Origin: JBBIQS01 sp037442205
GTDB lineage: Bacteria > Myxococcota > Myxococcia > Myxococcales > UBA5297
Direction: 5' to 3'
DNA length: 20,837 nt
NCBI GenBank assembly: GCA_037442205.1
Contig: JBBIQS010000121.1
Coordinates: 1 to 20,837 of the forward strand
Under the pieces are notes generated by a model, which searched no databases, had not been told where the DNA came from, and was given only the letters and a program-made list of their open reading frames with translations. The position numbers and the translations under genes are program-made. Of the stretch, positions 1-6,302 are shown in pieces. How positions within the stretch are numbered: position 1 is the stretch's first letter; every line of letters starts with the position of its first letter.

Positions 1-1038
1 CTGGCCCTTGTCGTCCTGGCGGCTTTCGTCTCCTGGTACCTGTCCTCGCTGGTCTCCTCGGCGGTCCGCAAGCTGACCACCCTGGCCACCGCCCTCGGCG
101 ACGGCGACTTCACCGTCAAGGTCGAGGCCGACAGCAAGGACGAGCTGGGACAGCTGCTCGACCTGCTCAAGGTCATGACCGACAAGCTCGGCCGCACCAT
201 CGGCGAGGTCCGCTCCTCGGCCACCGCACTGGCCAGCGCCTCCCAGCAGGTCTCCTCCACCTCCCAGTCCCTCTCCCAGGGCACCGCCGAGCAGGCTTCC
301 TCGGTCGAGGAGACCACCTCCAGCCTCGAGGAGATGAGCGCCTCGATCACCCAGAACGCCGAGAACAGCAGCCAGAGCGAGCAGATGGCCATCAAGGGCG
401 CACGCGACGCCGAGGAGAGCGGCAAGGCCGTCTCCGAGACCGTCGACGCCATGCGCTCCATCGCCGAGAAGGTCGGGATCATCGAGGAGATCGCCTACCA
501 GACCAACCTCCTGGCCCTGAACGCCGCCATCGAGGCCGCCCGCGCCGGCGAGCACGGCAAGGGCTTCGCCGTGGTCGCCACCGAGGTCCGCAAGCTCGCC
601 GAGCGCAGCCAGACCGCCGCCAAGGAGATCTCCAGCGTGGCCGCCGGCAGCGTGAAGATCGCCGAGCACTCCGGCCTGCTGCTCAAGGAACTGGTCCCGG
701 CCATCAAGAAGACCACCGACCTGGTCCAGGAGGTCAGCGCCGCCTCCCGCGAGCAGTCCTCGGGCGTGACTCAGATGAACAAGGCCATGGGCCAGGTGGA
801 TCAGGTCACCCAGCGCAACGCCTCCGCCGCCGAGGAGCTCTCCAGCACCGCCGAGGAGATGGCCGCCCAGGCCGAGGCCCTGCAGCAGCTGATGGCCGCC
901 TTCAAGGTCGCCGGGGCCGACGTGACCTGGCACTCCGGTGCCACGCCGGCGGCGCCGGTCCGCCTCGCCGCCTCCAACCCGGCGCCGGCCGCCGCGCCGG
1001 CCGGCCATCGCAATCAGGGCGAGTTCAAGCACTTCTAG
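1..1038 (+). CDS. Methyl-accepting chemotaxis protein, 3' part (5' end outside window)
   Basis: Membrane chemoreceptor that controls a CheA kinase and is methylated by CheR and demethylated by CheB. The reading frame is open from base 1, so about 345 residues of the C-terminal part are visible. The first ~17 residues are the end of a hydrophobic helix, followed by a HAMP-like linker (LGDGDFTVKVEADSKDELGQ), Ser/Gln/Glu-rich coiled coil suited to methylation, and the canonical hairpin tip containing QTNLLALNAAIEAARAGE and GFAVVATEVRKLAERS. After the signalling coiled coil comes an Ala/Pro-rich flexible tail ending in EFKHF, which fits the CheR-docking pentapeptide pattern x-[HFYW]-x-x-[HFYW]. 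cheR starts 21 bp downstream and cheB follows, so the three look like one operon. The family call is near certain; the ligand and sensor domain are outside the window. Confidence 0.97.
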   Translation: MALVVLAAFVSWYLSSLVSSAVRKLTTLATALGDGDFTVKVEADSKDELGQLLDLLKVMTDKLGRTIGEVRSSATALASASQQVSSTSQSLSQGTAEQASSVEETTSSLEEMSASITQNAENSSQSEQMAIKGARDAEESGKAVSETVDAMRSIAEKVGIIEEIAYQTNLLALNAAIEAARAGEHGKGFAVVATEVRKLAERSQTAAKEISSVAAGSVKIAEHSGLLLKELVPAIKKTTDLVQEVSAASREQSSGVTQMNKAMGQVDQVTQRNASAAEELSSTAEEMAAQAEALQQLMAAFKVAGADVTWHSGATPAAPVRLAASNPAPAAAPAGHRNQGEFKHF

Positions 1039-1048
1039 CGGCAAATGC

Positions 1049-1053
1049 GGAGG
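1049..1053 (+). promoter_or_regulatory. Shine-Dalgarno that decides the cheR start
   Basis: GGAGG lies 6 bp before a GTG at 1060. An in-frame ATG at 1045 lies upstream of this site and has no comparable site of its own, so GTG 1060 is the better start. Confidence 0.7.
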
Positions 1054-1059
1054 TGGACC

Positions 1060-1971
1060 GTGACCAGGACCGAGCCCATCCGGCCGATGCGCCACGACGG
1101 CACCCCGCCCGGCGTGCGCCCGCTGTCGGACAAGGAATTCCGCCTCTTTCAGGAGCTGATCCTGAAGGAGGCGGGCATCTTCCTCTCCGAGGTAAAGAAG
1201 GCGCTGCTGGTGGGCCGGCTGGCCAAGCGGCTGCGCACCTGCCAGCTGACGACCTTCTCCGACTACTACGAGCGGGTCCGGGCGGATGCGGCCGAGCTGT
1301 CGGTGATGCTCGACTGCGTCTGCACCAACGAGACCCACTTCTTCCGCGAGCCGGAGCACTTCCGCCTGCTGGAGGAGCGCATCCTGCCGCAGTGGCGGGC
1401 CGAGGCCGCCGCCGGGCTGCGCCTGCCGAGGGTGCGGGTCTGGAGCGCGGCCTGCTCCACCGGCGAGGAGCCGTACTCGCTGGCGATGGTGCTGCTGGAG
1501 GCGCTGCCCGGCTTCAAGGTGGAGATCCTGGCCACCGACCTCTCCAACAAGGTGCTGGAGCACGCGCGCGCGGCGGTGTGGCCGATCCAGAAGGCCAGCG
1601 AGATCCCGCGGCGGATGCTGCACAAGTACATGCTGCAGGGCACCGGCAGCCAGGCCGGGAAGATGCGCGCCGGCCCCGAGCTGTGCGAGGTGGTGAAGTT
1701 CTTCCGCACCAACCTCAACGCCAACTCGATCGAGGTGGTGGGGCGCTTCGACCTGGTCTTCTGCCGCAACGTGCTGATCTACTTCACGCCGGCGGGGCGG
1801 CAGCGGGTGGCGCAGCAGATGCTCGCCCGGCTGGAGCCGGGCGGCTTCCTGTTCCTCGGCCACGCCGAGACCCTCAACGGCCTGAGCGAGCAGGCCCAGA
1901 CCGTCATCCCCACCGTCTACCGCCTGGCGCCCGCCGCGGCTGAGGGCGCGCGGCGGTCCGAGGCCCGCTGA
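1060..1971 (+). CDS. cheR: Chemotaxis protein methyltransferase CheR
   Basis: S-adenosylmethionine-dependent methyltransferase that methylates glutamates on chemoreceptors in the cytoplasm. From GTG 1060 the product is 303 aa, normal for CheR. The N-terminal helical domain (about 20-100) has the family motif CTNETHFFRE (88-97). The SAM-binding domain shows VWSAACSTGEEPYSLA (127-142), the acidic ATDLS (158-162) and FDLVFCRNVLIYF (230-242). Between these, KYMLQGTGSQAGKMR (189-203) aligns with the beta-subdomain loop that in enteric CheR binds the receptor pentapeptide. It follows the MCP stop by 21 bp and precedes cheB by 12 bp. The start is chosen for the GGAGG at 1049-1053; ATG 1045 would add five residues. 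Confidence 0.96.
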   Translation: MTRTEPIRPMRHDGTPPGVRPLSDKEFRLFQELILKEAGIFLSEVKKALLVGRLAKRLRTCQLTTFSDYYERVRADAAELSVMLDCVCTNETHFFREPEHFRLLEERILPQWRAEAAAGLRLPRVRVWSAACSTGEEPYSLAMVLLEALPGFKVEILATDLSNKVLEHARAAVWPIQKASEIPRRMLHKYMLQGTGSQAGKMRAGPELCEVVKFFRTNLNANSIEVVGRFDLVFCRNVLIYFTPAGRQRVAQQMLARLEPGGFLFLGHAETLNGLSEQAQTVIPTVYRLAPAAAEGARRSEAR

Positions 1972-1983
1972 GAGGAGGATCCC

Positions 1984-3093
1984 TTGAACCCGCCTGGCGA
2001 GATTCACGTGCTGGTGGTGGACGACTCGGCGGTGGTACGCGAGGTCGTCACCCAGCTGCTGCAGTCCGACGGTGGCTTCAAGGTCACCGCCGCCTCCGAC
2101 CCGCTGCTGGCGATGAGCAAGATCGCCGTCCGCCGTCCGGACGTGATCCTGCTCGACCTGGAGATGCCGCGGATGGACGGGCTGACCTTCCTGCAGCGGC
2201 TGATGGCCGAGGACCCGCTGCCGGTGGTGGTCTGCTCGGCGCTGACCGGCAAGGGGACCGAGGCGGCGATGCGGGCGCTGGAGCTGGGGGCGGTGGACAT
2301 CGTCACCAAGCCCAAGGTCGGGGTGCGCGGGTTCCTCAACGAGTCCAAGGTGCTGCTGAGCGAGGCGCTGCGGGCGGCGGCTGGGGTGCGGCGCACGCCG
2401 CGGCGGCTGCTGCCGGCTCCGCCTCCGCTAGCGGCGGCGGTCCGCCCGCCGAGCGCGCCCAAGCACCGCAACCTGCGCGAGACCACTGACAAGGTGATCG
2501 CCCTGGGAGCCTCGACCGGCGGGACCGAGGCGCTGCGCGAGCTGCTGCTGGCTCTGCCGCCGGACTCGCCGGGGGTGGTGATCGTCCAGCACATGCCCGA
2601 GGGATTCACCGCCGCCTTCGCCCAGAGCCTGGACAACGTGTGCAAGGTGGAGGTGAAGGAGGCGGCCGACGGCGACCGGGTGCGCGAGGGCCGGGTGCTG
2701 ATCGCGCCGGGCAACAAGCACATGGAGTTGGGGCGCAGCGGGGCCCAGTACATGGTGCGGGTCTTCGAGGGGCCGCTGGTCTCGCGGCACCGGCCGAGCG
2801 TGGACGTGCTCTTCCGCTCGGTGGCCGAGGCCGCCGGGCCCAACGCGGTGGGAGCGATCCTCACCGGGATGGGCAACGACGGCGCCGAGGGACTGCTGGC
2901 GATGAAGCAAGCCGGCGCGGCGACCATCGCCCAGGACGAGGAGTCGTGCGTGGTGTTCGGGATGCCGAACGAGGCCATCAAGTGCGGGGCGGTGGACGTG
3001 GTGCTGCCCCTGTCGCGCATCGCCTCCACCGCGCTGCGGCTGGCGCGCCAGGCGCCGGCGATTCCTGCGCCGGGTGGGCCGGGGCGGGGGTAG
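1984..3093 (+). CDS. cheB: Chemotaxis response regulator protein-glutamate methylesterase CheB
   Basis: Phosphorylation-activated esterase and deamidase acting on receptor glutamate/glutamine side chains, opposing CheR. 369 aa from a TTG start, chosen because GAGGAGGA (1972-1979) precedes it at good spacing and the receiver domain begins at once. Receiver domain about 7-125: acidic pair D13/D14, phosphoacceptor D58 in ILLDLEMPRMDG, and K109 in TKP. A Pro/Arg-rich linker (about 135-165) leads to the esterase domain with the catalytic triad S177 (GASTGG), H203 (QHMPEGFT) and D299 (GMGNDGAEG). All key residues are present, so it should be active. It is the last gene of the MCP-cheR-cheB operon and converges on the next gene with only 20 bp between stops. 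No cheA or cheW is in view. Confidence 0.97.
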   Translation: MNPPGEIHVLVVDDSAVVREVVTQLLQSDGGFKVTAASDPLLAMSKIAVRRPDVILLDLEMPRMDGLTFLQRLMAEDPLPVVVCSALTGKGTEAAMRALELGAVDIVTKPKVGVRGFLNESKVLLSEALRAAAGVRRTPRRLLPAPPPLAAAVRPPSAPKHRNLRETTDKVIALGASTGGTEALRELLLALPPDSPGVVIVQHMPEGFTAAFAQSLDNVCKVEVKEAADGDRVREGRVLIAPGNKHMELGRSGAQYMVRVFEGPLVSRHRPSVDVLFRSVAEAAGPNAVGAILTGMGNDGAEGLLAMKQAGAATIAQDEESCVVFGMPNEAIKCGAVDVVLPLSRIASTALRLARQAPAIPAPGGPGRG

Positions 3094-3113
3094 CCAGGTC
3101 GAGTGGGATCGCC

Positions 3114-3755
3114 CTACCAGTCCAGACCCAGTTTTTGGGCCAAACTGCGATCGGCGATCGGGTAGGGCTCCTCGCTAGGCACCACGAGCTGATCCCAGCC
3201 GATTTGCCGCGCGTTCTCCCGCTGGCTGAGAACGAACCGCGAGACATCCTCGATACCGACGATTGCCTCGCGCGAGTACTGCCGGAGGACAGGCCCACGC
3301 AAACCCAGCTGGATGGCTCGCCTCTCCATCCTTCCGCCGGAGGGGTCATGATCCGGATCCCACTGCAGCCTGACGCACGACCTCGCGACATCGTCTTTCC
3401 AGGCTTCCTCGCTGGCATACAGCGCCGAGTCTGGGCTCGAGGACACCGCCTGCCGGAGAACCTCCTCGAAAAAGGCGCGACGAATGCGAACCGCCAGCAC
3501 CCGCTCCTGGCCTGACTTCGTTCCCCAGCCACAGCGATACATCATCCAGAGGAAGTTCGGCTTGATCCAACTCATCCGAGAGAGCGAGAAATTCGGACCG
3601 CCGAAATAGCCGTGGTCCGCGGCAAACCGTCCGATCTCAGGGTTGTAGGCTTGGTAGACGACGATCGATTCGGCGTCGTATTGCGCGAGGATTCCCCGCC
3701 CTGTCGCGGGCCAGCGAGAAGCCAGCAGTTTGTAAGGCTGCGTTGTGAGCGACAT
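3114..3755 (-). CDS. DUF4291 family protein
   Basis: 213 aa, cytoplasmic, no signal peptide or membrane helix. Family features are VYQAYNPEIG (about 33-42), MSWIKPNFLWMMYRCGW (61-77) and SGQERVLAVRI (81-91), the conserved core of DUF4291; the length matches the usual ~200 aa. The biochemical role is unknown to me and I do not propose one. The ATG at 3755 is preceded by GGAGGG, a strong ribosome site. It stands alone, convergent with cheB and divergent from the regulator at 3896. Base composition differs from the neighbours: sampled lines are about 52-60% GC against about 75% in cheB, with mixed third-codon bases. This suggests relatively recent transfer. Confidence 0.85.
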   Translation of the reverse strand: MSLTTQPYKLLASRWPATGRGILAQYDAESIVVYQAYNPEIGRFAADHGYFGGPNFSLSRMSWIKPNFLWMMYRCGWGTKSGQERVLAVRIRRAFFEEVLRQAVSSSPDSALYASEEAWKDDVARSCVRLQWDPDHDPSGGRMERRAIQLGLRGPVLRQYSREAIVGIEDVSRFVLSQRENARQIGWDQLVVPSEEPYPIADRSLAQKLGLDW

Positions 3756-3895
3756 CTGCTCCCTCCGGACTGGACGCTTGCCTTTTCGCGAGAGGAACGA
3801 GAGTACCAGCCCTTGAATGAAATCCGGCTCGAAGACGAGCGTCTTTCGAGAGGACCAAGCCTCAATTGGCCGCTCAGGTGTACCTTCCTCGCACC
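3756..3895. other. Divergent intergenic region
   Basis: 140 bp between divergent genes, AT-richer than the surroundings, so promoters for both should lie here. TACCTT at 3881-3886 fits a TAnnnT -10 box just before ATG 3896, but no convincing -35 accompanies it. Confidence 0.35.
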
Positions 3896-4210
3896 ATGAA
3901 GGGCGAACCCAAGGAAGAGCAAGCGACGGTCCGGGCCCAGCTGCGCGCCGAGTTGGAGCGAGCCCCCGCCACCGCCCACGAGCTGTCGGCGCGGCTGGGG
4001 CTGCCGGAAAAGGACGTGGCCGGCCACCTCGAGCACCTTTCGCGCTCGCTCTCCGCCCACGGGCTGCGCCTCGAGGTCGAGCCGGCCTCGTGCCTGGCCT
4101 GCGGCTTCGTCTTCGAGGAGCGGCGCAAGCTCGGCAAGCCCAGCCGCTGCCCGAAGTGCAAGAGCGAGCGCGTCGAGCCGCCGGCGTTCTCGATTCCGAC
4201 CCCTCGTTAG
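3896..4210 (+). CDS. Predicted transcriptional regulator, HTH plus zinc ribbon (COG3357-like)
   Basis: 104 aa from ATG 3896. The N-terminal half (about 10-60) is a winged-helix-type region, ATAHELSARLGLPEKDVAGH, like ArsR-type HTH modules. The C-terminal half is a rubredoxin-like zinc ribbon with C66-x2-C69 (CLAC) and C85-x2-C88 (CPKC). This matches the small family annotated as HTH fused to Zn-ribbon, found in archaea and deltaproteobacteria. It probably binds DNA; its targets are unknown. The start is uncertain: in-frame TTG 3866 (with GAGAGGA about 10 bp upstream) and GTG 3878 would lengthen it by 10 or 6 residues, while ATG 3896 begins closer to the conserved domain but lacks a clear ribosome site. 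Confidence 0.8.
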   Translation: MKGEPKEEQATVRAQLRAELERAPATAHELSARLGLPEKDVAGHLEHLSRSLSAHGLRLEVEPASCLACGFVFEERRKLGKPSRCPKCKSERVEPPAFSIPTPR

Positions 4211-4387
4211 CTGCCTGGCCGGCACGGCGATCTCGCGCCGCGTTGGCAGGCTCCGGCTCGCGCGGCGCGGCGCCAGGCCTCGCCTCAGCCGGAGAGCGGG
4301 CCGCTCGTTCCGCGCGCTTCTCTTGTGCGCACGGGCCCTCGTCGCCAGCGTCATTGAAAGGTTGCGTCCATTCGCGAGGGAGAGGCC

Positions 4388-4681
4388 ATGCCCACCTACG
4401 TCTTCATCTTCCACTTCACCTCTGAGGGCCAGCGCGCCTACAAGGAATCGGTGAAGAGGTCCGACGGCGTGGTGCAGGTCGTCGAGAACCTGGGCGGGCG
4501 GATGAAGGGCCTTTACTGGACCAGCTCCAAGTTCGACGGCCTGTGGATCGCCGAGCTGCCCAACGACGAGGCGGCCGCGGCGGTCAGCCTGTCGGTGACC
4601 GGCAAGGGCTTCGTCCAGGCGAGCGCGCTGCGCGCCTTCGATCGCGAGGAGTTCTCGAAGATCTCCGCCCGCGTCGGCTGA
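4388..4681 (+). CDS. GYD domain-containing protein
   Basis: 97 aa, soluble, about the standard length of the GYD family (PF08734), small ferredoxin-like-fold proteins related to dimeric alpha-beta barrels. Visible family features are the start MPTYVFIFHFT, the KRSDGVVQVVENLGGRMKG segment, FDGLWIAELPNDEAAA (the FDG here matches the family's G/F-Y/D-x signature region), and the end LRAFDREEFSKI. Function is unknown for most members. ATG 4388 follows GAGGGAGAGG. It is followed by a hairpin at 4688-4707, which may end the transcript. Confidence 0.85.
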   Translation: MPTYVFIFHFTSEGQRAYKESVKRSDGVVQVVENLGGRMKGLYWTSSKFDGLWIAELPNDEAAAAVSLSVTGKGFVQASALRAFDREEFSKISARVG

Positions 4682-4687
4682 TCGCCG

Positions 4688-4707
4688 CCGGGAACTTTCC
4701 TTCCCGG
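4688..4707 (+). terminator. Possible terminator hairpin after the GYD gene
   Basis: Perfect 7-bp stem CCGGGAA/TTCCCGG with loop CTTTCC, starting 6 bp after the GYD stop. No T-run follows, so intrinsic termination is uncertain. A 14-bp palindrome (GCCGTCCGGACGGC) lies at 4727-4740. Confidence 0.35.
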
Positions 4708-4905
4708 AACTCTCGACGACCCGGCCGCCGTCCGGACGGCCGCGCCTGCAACCCCTGCGCGCTCAAACTCGTGAATCGATTCACCTTTGCCATGCCCTGA
4801 CGCGCTGCGCCGGCGCGGGCTGTCAACCCATTTGAGCCACGCTGCCAGAAGAGACGGCCGATATTCGATGCTGACGTGTTGTCGAACCTCGGCCGGGGGG
4901 CCGTC

Positions 4906-5244
4906 ATGCATCCATTGCTCATGCTCCTGGCCGCAGTTCCAGCGCTCGCCATCACCTCCTTGATGGCCTGGGGTGCGGTCGGGATTTCCCGGGCACTGCG
5001 CGAGCGGCGCCCGGTGCGCACCGGCCATTGCGCGGCGGTGATCGGCTTCCTGTTCTTCCTCGATGCGGCGCTCTCGTGCGCCCTCCTGGTCTCGTCCTGG
5101 GCGAGCCATTCGGAAGAGGCCATGGCCCGGGCGCCGGTCCGCTGCCTGATGCTGTTCGTGGCCCTGGTGCTGCTCCCCGCCGGAGTCATTGCCAAGCTCG
5201 GCCGGCTGGGACGTGACGCGGTGCCCCAATCGGCCGTGAAGTAA
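4906..5244 (+). CDS. Small integral membrane protein of unknown function
   Basis: 112 aa from ATG 4906. Three hydrophobic stretches suggest three membrane helices: HPLLMLLAAVPALAITSLMA near the N terminus, a second around AAVIGFLFFLDAALSCALLV, and a third CLMLFVALVLLPAGVIAKL. Basic loops (RALRERRPVR; KLGRLGRDA) flank them. I do not recognise a family. A GTG at 4876 would add 10 residues; ATG 4906 is preferred because it starts directly before the first helix, although its ribosome site (GGGGGG) is poor. It is followed about 110 bp later by a lipoprotein gene that has its own promoter-like sequence. Confidence 0.6.
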   Translation: MHPLLMLLAAVPALAITSLMAWGAVGISRALRERRPVRTGHCAAVIGFLFFLDAALSCALLVSSWASHSEEAMARAPVRCLMLFVALVLLPAGVIAKLGRLGRDAVPQSAVK

Positions 5245-5287
5245 TCGGCGAGCGAGCCAGCGCCCGACCAGCGAGAGGCGGAGCCCT

Positions 5288-5317
5288 TTGCCGCGCCGCA
5301 GAAGCTCGTGTTAGCAC
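5288..5317 (+). promoter_or_regulatory. Candidate promoter for the lipoprotein gene
   Basis: TTGCCG (5288-5293) and TAGCAC (5312-5317) are separated by 18 bp, giving a leader of about 30 nt before ATG 5353. Read by eye only; both boxes are weak. Confidence 0.3.
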
Positions 5318-5352
5318 CTGCGCCGCCGCTCGCCCTTTTCCTGGGAGCCCCC

Positions 5353-5856
5353 ATGGCCCGCCGCGTCGCCCTCCTCGCTGTCGCCCTCCTCGCTGTCGCC
5401 CTGTCGCTGAGCGCCTGCCCGCCGCCGCTGGTGAACCGGCCGGTCACCTTCAGCGCCGCCAACCTCCAGGCCGATCCCATCCAGCCGCTGGTGCGGACGC
5501 TGGTGGCCAACGGCCAGAGCGTGGCCCAGGTCGATCCGCAGGCCGGCATCATCCAGACCCGCTGGGAAAACACCGGCTTCGGCTACGGCTTCGTCGAGGT
5601 CGAGGTTCCCTATCCGCACACCACCGGGGCGACCATCTGGCGCCGGTATTCGGTGATCCTGGTGCCGCAGCCGGCAGGAGCGCAGGTCACCGTGCGCGCC
5701 GACACCCAGCGCTGCGCCCAAGACGCCGCCTCGCTCGACGGAATCAACCTCACCGGCAGCTGCACCAGGCTCGGCGCCGACGGGCTGGTCCCCGATCATC
5801 AGCAGCAACTCGAGGACCTCGCCGCCCAGCTGCGCGGTGCGATCGGCGGCAGCTGA
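5353..5856 (+). CDS. Predicted lipoprotein of unknown function
   Basis: 167 aa from ATG 5353, chosen because GGGAG lies 5 bp upstream and the product begins with a clean lipoprotein signal (MARR, then hydrophobic run, lipobox L19-S-A-C22). The mature part starts CPPPLVNRPV and holds one alpha/beta domain of about 140 residues with segments such as PIQPLVRTLVANGQSVAQVD and AGIIQTRWENTG. The order helix, then a 'D...AG.I.T.W' strand, faintly recalls BamC-like lipoprotein domains, but that is only a guess. Two Cys (CAQ..., GSC) may form a disulfide. The signal peptide contains a perfect 15-bp tandem duplication. It converges with the response regulator at 5934. Confidence 0.75.
   Translation: MARRVALLAVALLAVALSLSACPPPLVNRPVTFSAANLQADPIQPLVRTLVANGQSVAQVDPQAGIIQTRWENTGFGYGFVEVEVPYPHTTGATIWRRYSVILVPQPAGAQVTVRADTQRCAQDAASLDGINLTGSCTRLGADGLVPDHQQQLEDLAAQLRGAIGGS
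5371..5400 (+). repeat. 15-bp perfect tandem duplication in a signal peptide
   Basis: CTCCTCGCTGTCGCC occurs twice head to tail (5371-5385, 5386-5400) and encodes LLAVA twice in the hydrophobic core of the lipoprotein signal peptide. Confidence 0.95.
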
Positions 5857-5874
5857 GCGCGCGCGGATCGCGCT
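5856..5874. terminator. Possible terminator hairpin between convergent genes
   Basis: AGCGCG/CGCGCT stem with a 7-nt loop, beginning at the last base of the lipoprotein stop codon and lying before the convergent response regulator. No T-run. Confidence 0.25.
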
Positions 5875-5933
5875 CCCGAATCCCGTTGAAGGCGAGGCAA
5901 TGCTGCGCCATCGCCGAGACTGCGCTTTCTCGC

Positions 5934-6302
5934 TCAATGGTCCGGGATGTGGCGCGCGACCACGCTCAGGAGTGCATCCATCTCGAAAGGCTTGGGCAGC
6001 ACGTCGACGGCGCCAACGTCATCCCCGCGGCTTCTCACGTGCTCCGCGGCGCTGACGACGACGATGGGCACCGCGTCCCCGTGCCGCGCACGCAGCTCCC
6101 GCGCGCAGCGCCACCCGTCCATCACCGGCATGAGCATGTCGAGGAGAATGAGCCCGGGCGCCTGGACCGCGACCGCCTCGAGGGCCTGGGCCCCGTTTTC
6201 AGCGCTGCGCGTCGCGTACCCTGCCGAGCCAAGAACGAGCACGATCGCCTCGACCATGTCAGGGTCGTCGTCGACGACGAGCACGTCCCTAGCCGTCGCC
6301 AT
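5934..6302 (-). CDS. Single-domain response regulator
   Basis: 122 aa, one receiver domain and nothing else. Acidic cluster D11-D13 (VVDDDPDM), phosphoacceptor D55 (LILLDMLMPVMDG), conserved S/T position in VVVSAAEH, and K104 in LPKPFEMD. ATG 6302 is chosen because GAGGTGG precedes it and the receiver begins at once. It overlaps the 3' end of the upstream kinase gene by 14 bp, so translation is probably coupled. With no output domain it should act by protein contact or as a phosphorelay intermediate. The partner kinase has a degenerate ATP-binding domain, so phosphate may come from another kinase. Confidence 0.93.
   Translation of the reverse strand: MATARDVLVVDDDPDMVEAIVLVLGSAGYATRSAENGAQALEAVAVQAPGLILLDMLMPVMDGWRCARELRARHGDAVPIVVVSAAEHVRSRGDDVGAVDVLPKPFEMDALLSVVARHIPDH

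Noticed and set aside
928..943. Perfect palindrome TGGCACTCCGGTGCCA
   Set aside because: Inside the MCP coding sequence; it looks like a chance product of codon use and has no regulatory context.
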